Shown here in pieces: positions 8,590 through 16,154 of a DNA stretch of 64,000 nucleotides; position 1 is the stretch's first letter, and every line of letters starts with the position of its first letter. The notes under the pieces are model-generated. The model had not been told where the DNA came from and did not search any database. It saw only the letters and a list, made by a program, of their open reading frames with translations. Source of the stretch: CAKZLS01 sp963771545 (lineage in GTDB: Bacteria; Pseudomonadota; Alphaproteobacteria; Rhodospirillales; Defluviicoccaceae); NCBI GenBank assembly GCA_963771545.1, contig CAVYTX010000005.1, positions 124,001 to 188,000 of the forward strand, in the 5' to 3' direction. Both the position numbers and the translations under genes were made by a program.

Positions 8590-9915
8590 CTATTGCGCGG
8601 ACCGGCTCCGTTCCTTCCGGTCGATCACGGCAAGCATCTCGGCGAACGTCGTGAATTTGCGCCGCGGCGCCGGTCCGACCGCCGACGCGGTTTCAGCGGC
8701 GTCGATTTCAAGCCAGTCATCGAAGCTGACGGCGCGCACGCCTCTTTCCGATAGCGTCCGCTTAAGCCAATCCCGGCCGGGTTTCGTGCCTTTTCGAATA
8801 TCTTTCCGAATTTGCTCGGCGCAATTGATCCCATCGGGACGATTGCTGGCAATGATTCCCGTTGGACCTCGTTTCGCCCAGCCGACGGCATAGAGGCCGT
8901 TCGCGATTCGTCCATCGACATTGGGAATGAGGCCGCGATTGGGATCGAACGGGATGCCGTCAAACGGCAAACCCCGATAACCAATGGCGACAACGATCAA
9001 ACCACAGGAGATAAGGCTGAACTCTCCGGTCCCCACGGCTCGGTCGTCTTCCAGGCGCATCTGTTCAACGCGGATTCCCTCGGCGCGTTCATCACCGACA
9101 ATCTCCGTTGGGGCGGTGAAAAACTTGAAACGCACTCGTTTCGGCTGATCGGCTGCCTTCCGGTCGATGAACTCCCTAAATGTCGAGAGGTTCTTCTCGA
9201 TCAGGCGGCGGTCCCGGTCGCTCAGGTCCTTCGACGAGGGGGGGTCAAGGACGGACTCGACCAAAAGCGCGCATTCCTCGAGCCGACCCATTTCCCGGAG
9301 TTCAACATTCGTAAACTTCGCCTCGGCAGGCCCCCGGCGTCCCAAAATGTAGACGTCCGAGATCGTCGAGTAATGAATGGACGCCGAAGCATAGTCGGGC
9401 AAGTCCGACACCGCCATTTCCGCCTTTGATTTGACCAAAACCCGGGCCACGTCGAGGGCGACGTTGCCATTGCCGACGATCACCGCCGTTCGCGTGTTTA
9501 GATTCGGTTCCAAATCGCGAAAATCCGGGTGTCCATTGTACCAACCGACAAACGCGGTCGATCCATGGACGCCCTTTTTGCTTTCACCGACGATGCCCAG
9601 CGACCGGTCGGCCGGGGAACCGACCGCGAGGATGACCGCGTCATACCTGTCTCGCAACTCGGCGATGGACACGTCGCGTCCTATCTCGACATTTCCGTAG
9701 TAGTGGATGGTTTCCCGGAGAGCGGTTTCCTGGAACCGTTTCGCGACCTTCTTGGTCGTCTGGTGGTCGGGAGCCACGCCCGCGCGGATCAATCCGAAGG
9801 GCGTCGGCAGTCTTTCGATGATGTCGATACGAACGTCGGGGATCAGATCTAGCAGCGCTTCGGCGGCGTAAAATCCGGCGGGGCCGGCACCAATGATCGC
9901 TGTGCTAATCGCCAT
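8590..9915 (-). CDS. fprA: Ferredoxin-NADP reductase, adrenodoxin-reductase type
   Basis: FAD enzyme passing electrons between ferredoxin and NADP. An N-terminal dinucleotide fold GAGPAGFYAAEAL (residues 8-20), the LPTPFGLIRAGVAPDH signature of this family, a second nucleotide site GNGNVALDVARVL and a C-terminal GWAKRGPTGII segment are seen. 441 residues is usual. It starts 88 bases after the korB stop on the same strand. Pairing with KorAB is inferred from this adjacency. Confidence 0.88.
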   Translation of the reverse strand: MAISTAIIGAGPAGFYAAEALLDLIPDVRIDIIERLPTPFGLIRAGVAPDHQTTKKVAKRFQETALRETIHYYGNVEIGRDVSIAELRDRYDAVILAVGSPADRSLGIVGESKKGVHGSTAFVGWYNGHPDFRDLEPNLNTRTAVIVGNGNVALDVARVLVKSKAEMAVSDLPDYASASIHYSTISDVYILGRRGPAEAKFTNVELREMGRLEECALLVESVLDPPSSKDLSDRDRRLIEKNLSTFREFIDRKAADQPKRVRFKFFTAPTEIVGDERAEGIRVEQMRLEDDRAVGTGEFSLISCGLIVVAIGYRGLPFDGIPFDPNRGLIPNVDGRIANGLYAVGWAKRGPTGIIASNRPDGINCAEQIRKDIRKGTKPGRDWLKRTLSERGVRAVSFDDWLEIDAAETASAVGPAPRRKFTTFAEMLAVIDRKERSRSAQ

Positions 9916-10003
9916 TAACCGACATGCGAAACGCCCACACTCCGCCTACTCTACCCGTCAATCCCATATTTCAAGCTCGTGGCGCCGTGTTTTAGAATTG
10001 CGT

Positions 10004-11032
10004 CTATTCCTCGACAGTCCATGTGTAACCTCGTCGAAGCAAAGCGTTGAGATCACCGGTCGTCATCGTCGGCTGGTTGCTGTCCACCCGCGCCGCCATC
10101 CGCGCCTCGAAGCTCGCCTCCGGATTACAGAAGAGCACACCCAGGGCAACGGGAAAATCCGGTGGCTGCATCGCGGCCAGCATGGTAGCCAGGGCCCGGT
10201 TCATCTCGTCATGCACAAGAAGGCCGTCCTCGGCAACGCCGCCTTCGCCGACGGGTACGACTTCCAGTTCAACGGTACCGGGCTTCAGACGCAGACCGCG
10301 GTTCTTTTCCGCGCCGAAAACGAGGGGTTCACCATGCGCCACGTGGATTTGCGCGTGCTGTGCAACGCCCTTGGCCGTGAAAGCCGAGAAAACCTCGTCA
10401 TTGTAGACGATGCAATTCTGAAAGATCTCTATGAACGAAGCGCCGCGATGCCCATGCGCGCGTTTAAGCACGTCGACCAAGTGCTTTTGCAAGGTGTCCA
10501 CCGCTCTCGCGACAAACCGGGCGCCGGCGCCCAACGCGAACGCGGCCGGCGAAACCGGCAATTCCACCGAACCGCCCGGCGTCGAGGGCGACCGCGTTCC
10601 GGTGTGCGATGTGGGCGAGTATTGTCCCTTGGTCAATCCGTAAATCTCGTTGTTGAACAGTAGGATCTGAACGTCCACGTTGCGGCGAAGCGTATGCAGA
10701 AGATGGTTGGCGCCGATGGATAGGCCGTCGCCGTCTCCAGTGATGATCCACACATCGAGTTCGGGATTGGCAAGTTTGATTCCGGTGGCGAAAGAGGGCG
10801 CCCGGCCGTGGATCGTATGGAAACCGTATGAACTCATGTAATACGGAAAACGCGAAGAACACCCGATGCCGGAGACGAACACGGTTTTCTCGGTCGTGGC
10901 GCCGACATCCGCCAGGGTCTTCTGCGTCGCCTTTAAAATCGCGTAATCTCCGCATCCCGGACACCAGCGCACCTCCTGATCGGATGCGAAATCATTGGGA
11001 CGAAGTCTGTCCGCTGCGGTTATTGTATTCAT
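10004..11032 (-). CDS. korB: 2-oxoacid:ferredoxin oxidoreductase, beta subunit
   Basis: Thiamine-diphosphate subunit of a 2-oxoglutarate-type ferredoxin oxidoreductase. WCPGCGDY (Cys24, Cys27) and GIGCSSRFPYY contribute cysteines of the single 4Fe-4S cluster; GDGDGLSIGANH binds ThDP and Mg. 342 residues matches two-subunit Kor enzymes. Substrate is most likely 2-oxoglutarate by family, though other 2-oxoacids cannot be excluded. One base separates its start from the korA stop, so the two are surely co-expressed. Confidence 0.9.
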   Translation of the reverse strand: MNTITAADRLRPNDFASDQEVRWCPGCGDYAILKATQKTLADVGATTEKTVFVSGIGCSSRFPYYMSSYGFHTIHGRAPSFATGIKLANPELDVWIITGDGDGLSIGANHLLHTLRRNVDVQILLFNNEIYGLTKGQYSPTSHTGTRSPSTPGGSVELPVSPAAFALGAGARFVARAVDTLQKHLVDVLKRAHGHRGASFIEIFQNCIVYNDEVFSAFTAKGVAQHAQIHVAHGEPLVFGAEKNRGLRLKPGTVELEVVPVGEGGVAEDGLLVHDEMNRALATMLAAMQPPDFPVALGVLFCNPEASFEARMAARVDSNQPTMTTGDLNALLRRGYTWTVEE

Positions 11033-11033
11033 G

Positions 11034-12923
11034 TCACGTCTCCAGCCGGTCCAGGATCGCCGTTCGAATTTCCTGCACGCGAAACGGCTGACCCGAAACC
11101 TTATTGAGCCCCTCCAGTTCGAGCAGTAATTGGCTTCTAAGGATGGTCACGAGTTGGCCGGTGTTCATTTCCGGCACCAGGATACGATCATATTGACGCA
11201 GCAAATCCGCCAGATTCCTTGGTAGCGGCCAAAGATGCCGGATGTGGATGTGAGCAACACTGTGCCCCATGGACCGCACTTCCTGGACGGCCCGGCTGAT
11301 GGCGCCGTAGGTCGATCCCCATCCAACCACCGCCATCGCCCCACTCTCTTCGCCGTCCTCTACTCGCTGCAAGGGGATGTCTTTCGCGATGCCCGCGATT
11401 TTCGCGGCGCGGACATCGGTCATCTTCTGGTGGTTGGCGGGATTATAGGAAATATGGCCGGTGTCGTAATCCCTCTCGATACCACCGATTCGGTGTTCCA
11501 AACCCGGGGTTCCGGGAATTGCCCAACACCTCGCCAAGGTCTCCGGATCACGCAGAAACGGCTGGAAGCCCTCTGGATCGGACCTGAAGGTAACCGGGAA
11601 GGGCTTGAGTTCTTCCACGTCGGGCAACCGCCAGGGCTGCGTCGAATTGGCGATATAGCCGTCGGAAAGCACAATGACCGGAGTCATGTAATTCGTCGCT
11701 ATGCGTATGGCTTCGATCGCCACGTCAAAGCAGTCTGATGGCGAACGCGCGGCTATCACCGCGAGTGGGCTATCCGCGTTCCGCCCAAAAACCGCTTGGT
11801 GCAAATCCGACTGCTCGGTCTTGGTGGGCATTCCCGTGGAAGGTCCGGCGCGCTGAGTATTGAGCACCACCAATGGCAATTCCGCGGCGATGGCCAATCC
11901 GATGGCCTCCATCTTCAGGGCCATCCCGGGACCGGAACTTGAGGTCACGCCAATGGCGCCGGCAAAGGATGCCCCGATCGCCGAGCAAACGGCCGCGATC
12001 TCGTCCTCGGCCTGCAGCGTAACCACGCCATTGCGCCGAATCGCGGCCAGGGTATGCAAAACCGACGACGCCGGAGTGATGGGATAAGAACCGAAAACGA
12101 GTTTGAGCTTCGCTAAATGCGCTCCAACGACGAGCCCCAATGCCAGCGCCTCGCTACCACTCACTGTCCGATAAAGGCCAGGAGCGATGTGAGCCGGCTC
12201 GACCAAATAGCCTGAAATATCGTCGGGCAATTCAGCGGTCTCACCGAACGCGTGCCCCGCGTTCAGGGCGGCGATGTTGGCTTCGGCCAATTGCGGCGAT
12301 TTGGCGAACTTGCGAGTCAACCAGTCGATCGTAACTTGGCGGTCACGACCGTACATCCAGTAGACGAGCCCCAGCGCCCACATGTTCTTGCATCGCAAGG
12401 CCTCTTTCTGAGACAGCCCCTGACTCTTGACCGCCTCGAGCGTGCTTTGGGAAATATCGATGTCGATTCGGCGAAATGCATTGAGACTTCCGTCCTTCAA
12501 TGGGTTGCAATCAAAACCGGCCTTGCGAAGATAACGCTCGGTGAACGCACCCGTATCGACGATAAGGACACCCCCGGTCTTAAGACTGCCGACTTCCACC
12601 TTCAGCGCAGCGGGGTTCAACGCAATCAATGCGTCTGGGGCGTCACCGGACGTCTTGATCGCCCGCGCTCCAAAATTGATTTGAAACGCGGATACTCCAT
12701 ACGTGGTGCCGACGGGTGCCCGTATTTCCGCGGGAAAATCTGGGAACGTCGTCAGATCGTTGCCGGCCAGCGCGGTCGCCTCGGCAAATCTCCCGCCGGT
12801 CAGTTGAATGCCGTCCCCAAAATCGCCGGCAAACCGAACCACGACGGCTTCGAGCTTTTCGCGCGGTTTTTTGGTTGAATGCAAATGCGTCTCGGGCTGG
12901 ATGCGGGCGGCGGGAGTAGGCAT
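11034..12923 (-). CDS. korA: 2-oxoacid:ferredoxin oxidoreductase, alpha subunit (gamma-alpha fusion)
   Basis: 629 residues with a gamma-type domain first (VVRFAGDFGDGIQLTGG near the N-terminus) and the alpha pyrimidine-binding domain after about residue 230 (VFGSYPITPASSVLH, EDEIAAVCSAIGASFAGA, TSSSGPGMALKMEAIG). The C-terminal domain ends in a transketolase-like region (VVGWGSTYGAISRAV). Converts a 2-oxoacid plus CoA to acyl-CoA, CO2 and reduced ferredoxin, and is reversible. First gene of the minus-strand korA-korB-fprA run. Confidence 0.9.
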   Translation of the reverse strand: MPTPAARIQPETHLHSTKKPREKLEAVVVRFAGDFGDGIQLTGGRFAEATALAGNDLTTFPDFPAEIRAPVGTTYGVSAFQINFGARAIKTSGDAPDALIALNPAALKVEVGSLKTGGVLIVDTGAFTERYLRKAGFDCNPLKDGSLNAFRRIDIDISQSTLEAVKSQGLSQKEALRCKNMWALGLVYWMYGRDRQVTIDWLTRKFAKSPQLAEANIAALNAGHAFGETAELPDDISGYLVEPAHIAPGLYRTVSGSEALALGLVVGAHLAKLKLVFGSYPITPASSVLHTLAAIRRNGVVTLQAEDEIAAVCSAIGASFAGAIGVTSSSGPGMALKMEAIGLAIAAELPLVVLNTQRAGPSTGMPTKTEQSDLHQAVFGRNADSPLAVIAARSPSDCFDVAIEAIRIATNYMTPVIVLSDGYIANSTQPWRLPDVEELKPFPVTFRSDPEGFQPFLRDPETLARCWAIPGTPGLEHRIGGIERDYDTGHISYNPANHQKMTDVRAAKIAGIAKDIPLQRVEDGEESGAMAVVGWGSTYGAISRAVQEVRSMGHSVAHIHIRHLWPLPRNLADLLRQYDRILVPEMNTGQLVTILRSQLLLELEGLNKVSGQPFRVQEIRTAILDRLET

Positions 12924-12973
12924 ATTTCTTCGGCAACCGTGACGTTCTTTGAAAAAATCCTGTTCTTGTCTTT

Positions 12974-13003
12974 TATGCTAGCTGTTAGCTTGGGGCTAGC
13001 ATA
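12974..13003. promoter_or_regulatory. 9-bp inverted repeat in the korA-pmbA divergent region
   Basis: TATGCTAGC (12974-12982) and GCTAGCATA (12995-13003) form a perfect inverted repeat around a 12-base centre, 50 bases upstream of korA. It lies between divergent starts, which suits an operator better than a terminator, and no T run follows. The rest of 12924-13142 shows nothing I can assign. Confidence 0.4.
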
Positions 13004-13142
13004 GCCAACGTTCGGTATATCGTATTTTCTCGGCATCTTCGCAAGCGCATCACGGCCGATCACCAGCAATCACTATATAGCGACGTGGGATCCGTTTTTT
13101 CATATTTCCTCTCTTTCAAGATCGAGGCAAGCCAAGAAGCGA

Positions 13143-14495
13143 ATGAAGACCATGACCTGGAATGCGGAACGTTTGGATCTAGCGACGAACTTGATCGAGA
13201 AAGCCCGGGCGGGTGGCGCCGATGCGGCCGAAGCCATGATGGTGGAAAGCAGATCTCTGTCCTTGGCTTACCGAAATGGCAAGCAAGAACAGCTCGATCG
13301 CTCGGAAGCCGTCGACTTGGGTTTGCGGGTGTTTCACGGCCACCGCCAATCGATCGTCTCCACATCCGATCTTTCGCCATCGTCTCTAATCGAGTTGGTG
13401 GATCTTGCGATTTCCATGGCCCGCGTCGTGCCTGAGGACCCCTATTGCGGGCTGGCGGAGCGGGATCAGTTGATCACCCACGCCAATGGCATCGACATCT
13501 ATGAGGAGGGAGAGCCCCGGATCGACACATTGCTGAACCGCGCGGCCGAGGCGGAGGACGCGGCACGGGCCGTACCGGGAATCACCAATTCCGAGGGCGC
13601 CGAGTCCTCGTGGGGCACGACGACCATGACGATCGTGACAACGAACGGATTGGAAAAAAGGTATTCCCGCTCATGGAACAACCTCGCCGTCTCGGTCGTC
13701 GCGGGCGACGGGACAGTGATGGAGCGAGACTATGATTTTTCGACCAGTGTCCATGCCGATGATTTGCGCTCTCCATTGGAGATCGGTCGGAGCGCGGGAC
13801 AGCGGGCGGTGCGACGGCTGAACCCTCGGAAAATTGGCTCCGGAATGTTCGCAATCGTCTTTGATCGGAGGGTGTCGAGAAGCTTGCTCGGGCACCTGTC
13901 CTCGGCTGTCAACGGCAGCGCCGTAACTCGTCGGACAACGTTTCTCAAAGACAAACTGAAGCAAAAGATATTCCCCGCCTCTATTACCATCGTCGACGAT
14001 CCCCTTCGCAAGCGAGGGCTCAAATCGCGGCCATTCGATGCCGAAGGCATCGCCCCTCGGTTGCTAAAGATCGTCGACAAGGGCGTGCTGAATAGCTGGG
14101 TTTTGGACCTTCGTTCTGCTCGTCAACTGGCAATGCCAACGACGGGACACGCATCGCGCGGATTATCCACGCCGCCGTCGCCATCAACGACAAACCTCTA
14201 TTTGGAGCCTGGGGAACGGTCACTGGAAGAATTGCTGTCCGACATAAAACAGGGGTTTTACGCGACCGAACTCATCGGTTTCGGCGTCAACGGAATTACC
14301 GGAGACTACAGCCGCGGGGCGAGCGGTTTTTGGATCGAAGACGGTCAAATCACCTATCCGGTCAGCGAGGTCACAATCGCCGGCAACCTTCCGGACATGT
14401 TTGCGAACGTCTCGGCCGCCAATGATCTGGAATTCCGATACGGAACAGATGCGCCGTCACTGCGCGTGGCAGGAATGACCGTGGCGGGAAAATAG
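13143..14495 (+). CDS. pmbA: TldE/PmbA, partner subunit of TldD
   Basis: 450 residues, matching the TldE family over its whole length. It shares the TldD fold but has no HExxxH motif, as expected for the non-catalytic partner. Seen are an N-terminal helical DAAEAMMVESRSLSLAYRNG region, a central ATRGLSTPPSPSTTNLYLEPG-like stretch, and a C-terminal GFGVNGITGDYSRGASGFWIEDG segment typical of PmbA. The ATG at 13143 or 13152 may be used. It lies 6 kb from tldD on the opposite strand. Confidence 0.9.
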   Translation: MKTMTWNAERLDLATNLIEKARAGGADAAEAMMVESRSLSLAYRNGKQEQLDRSEAVDLGLRVFHGHRQSIVSTSDLSPSSLIELVDLAISMARVVPEDPYCGLAERDQLITHANGIDIYEEGEPRIDTLLNRAAEAEDAARAVPGITNSEGAESSWGTTTMTIVTTNGLEKRYSRSWNNLAVSVVAGDGTVMERDYDFSTSVHADDLRSPLEIGRSAGQRAVRRLNPRKIGSGMFAIVFDRRVSRSLLGHLSSAVNGSAVTRRTTFLKDKLKQKIFPASITIVDDPLRKRGLKSRPFDAEGIAPRLLKIVDKGVLNSWVLDLRSARQLAMPTTGHASRGLSTPPSPSTTNLYLEPGERSLEELLSDIKQGFYATELIGFGVNGITGDYSRGASGFWIEDGQITYPVSEVTIAGNLPDMFANVSAANDLEFRYGTDAPSLRVAGMTVAGK

Positions 14496-14541
14496 CCCGC
14501 TTCGTCACCTGAATGTTGGCCGACGTGACCTGAACTTGCCG

Positions 14542-14594
14542 TTGCGTTCACCGCAAGATAGTATCGCACCGCAAAAAAATTTTGCAGTGCAGCA
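14542..14594 (+). promoter_or_regulatory. Cluster of TTGC/GCAA palindromes upstream of the MaoC gene
   Basis: TTGCG-N5-CGCAA (14542-14556) is followed by GCAAAAAAATTTTGC (14571-14585) and TTGCAGTGCAGC (14582-14593), 30-80 bases upstream of the start at 14627. TGC/GCA-rich dyads upstream of PHA-related genes are bound by PhaR-type repressors in some alphaproteobacteria; that link is an inference. Confidence 0.35.
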
Positions 14595-14626
14595 TTCGGG
14601 GCTGCGCCAGGAAAGGGGTGACAACG

Positions 14627-15055
14627 ATGAATGAGTTTACAGGTTATTATTTCGAAGATCTTGAAGTCGGCATGACCGCCGTGTTCGGCAAAACCGTGAC
14701 GGATGCCGATATCTGCATTTTTGCCGGTGTTTCAGGGGATACCAACCCGGTACACCTCAACGACGACTATGCCAAGGGCACAATGTTTAAGGGCCGCATC
14801 GCGCACGGAATGTTCGGGGCTTCGCTGATTTCGGCGGCGTTTGGCACGAAGATGCCGGGTCCGGGTGCTATCTATGTGAGCCAAAACCTGCGCTTCAAGG
14901 CCCCGGTCAGGGTTGGCGATACCTTGATTGCCCGGGTGACGGTGAAAAACCTTTTGCCGCAAAAGAAGTTCGTTGAATTCGATACCGCTTGCACTGTGGC
15001 GGGGAAAACCGTCATGGATGGCGAGGCCGTACTGATGGTCCCATCCAAGGGTTAA
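14627..15055 (+). CDS. MaoC-type (R)-enoyl-CoA hydratase
   Basis: 142 residues with a single hot-dog fold. The hydratase motif is present: ADICIFAGVSGDTNPVHLND supplies the catalytic Asp and His, followed by FKGRIAHGMFGASLIS. Single-domain members hydrate trans-2-enoyl-CoA to (R)-3-hydroxyacyl-CoA, feeding polyhydroxyalkanoate synthesis (PhaJ) or other pathways. The ATG at 14627 is preceded by AGGAAAGGGG and is preferred to an in-frame start at 14582. First gene of the run leading to ribF and ileS. Confidence 0.85.
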   Translation: MNEFTGYYFEDLEVGMTAVFGKTVTDADICIFAGVSGDTNPVHLNDDYAKGTMFKGRIAHGMFGASLISAAFGTKMPGPGAIYVSQNLRFKAPVRVGDTLIARVTVKNLLPQKKFVEFDTACTVAGKTVMDGEAVLMVPSKG

Positions 15056-15164
15056 CCGTACGATCGTTGCAATCGAGGCGTGCCGGGGGCTGGAACGTCC
15101 ATTGACAGGCGAGCCACTTCGTTTTGGACTTGACCCAAGCCCGGCTCCCGGACACCTATCCCCC

Positions 15165-16154
15165 ATGCGCGTATTTCGCCATTACGAGAGCTTGCCGACG
15201 GACCTGCGTGGAGCCGCAGTCGCCGTCGGCAATTTTGACGGTGTCCACCTTGGCCATCAGGCGGTGATCGGCCAAGCGGGGCAGATTGCCAGGGCCATGG
15301 GAATCCCATGGGCGGTCATGACGTTGGAGCCGCACCCCCGTACCGTTTTCAAACCTGACACCGAACCCTTCCGGTTGACGCCGTTTCCGGCGAAAGCGAG
15401 GCGGATAAAGCAGCTTGGGCCGCAAATGCTGATCGTCATCCATTTCGATCTTGAATTTTCAAAGAGCTTGCCGACCGATTTTGTGGAGCAGGTGATCGTA
15501 CGGGGAACGAGAGCGAGGCATGTCATATGCGGCCACGACTTCGCGTTCGGCCGCGAGCGCCAAGGAAATCCCGAACTCCTCCTCAGGTTGGGCGAGGATT
15601 TCGGGTTTGATTTTACCTGCGTTCAAGGAATACGTGACACCGATGACAAGCTGTATTCCTCGACGCGCATCCGGGCGTACCTAAGGGATGGCAATCCTCG
15701 CGCGGCGGCGCGGCTTCTTGGCCGACCTTTCGAAATCGAAGGACGCGTTGTGGAGGGGGAGCATAGGGGGCGACTGATTGGTTTTCCGACCGCGAATCTT
15801 CACCTTGGCGAGTACGTGCGGCCAGCCATCGGCGTTTACGCGGTCAGGGCCGGCATGGAGGATGGGGGAAAAACGGTGTGGTTCGACGGCGTGGCGAATT
15901 TGGGCTACCGGCCTACCTTCGATGGAACCGAACTGCTTTTTGAGGTCCACTTATTCGACTTCGACGGCGACCTCTACGGACAATCTTTACGCGTTGAACT
16001 TGTGGATTACTTACGAGCGGAAAAAAAGTTTGATGGGCTTGACAGTTTAAAGAAACAAATCGCCGATGACGGTGCGCGCGCCCGGCGGATTTTGGCTTCC
16101 GACACGAACTGGCGTCAACCCGAGCGCGGCAACAGACAAAGAACCGGATCATGA
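15165..16154 (+). CDS. ribF: Bifunctional riboflavin kinase / FAD synthetase
   Basis: Makes FMN and then FAD from riboflavin. The N-terminal adenylyltransferase half shows AVAVGNFDGVHLGHQAVI (nucleotide-binding HxGH-like site) and CGHDFAFGRERQGN with YSSTRIRAYLRDGN. The C-terminal kinase half has GRLIGFPTANLHL, GVYAVRA and NLGYRPTFDG. The ATG at 15165 (MRVFRHYES) gives 329 residues, the family norm; an in-frame start at 15102 adds an unlikely leader. Its stop overlaps the ileS start (ATGA). Confidence 0.92.
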   Translation: MRVFRHYESLPTDLRGAAVAVGNFDGVHLGHQAVIGQAGQIARAMGIPWAVMTLEPHPRTVFKPDTEPFRLTPFPAKARRIKQLGPQMLIVIHFDLEFSKSLPTDFVEQVIVRGTRARHVICGHDFAFGRERQGNPELLLRLGEDFGFDFTCVQGIRDTDDKLYSSTRIRAYLRDGNPRAAARLLGRPFEIEGRVVEGEHRGRLIGFPTANLHLGEYVRPAIGVYAVRAGMEDGGKTVWFDGVANLGYRPTFDGTELLFEVHLFDFDGDLYGQSLRVELVDYLRAEKKFDGLDSLKKQIADDGARARRILASDTNWRQPERGNRQRTGS

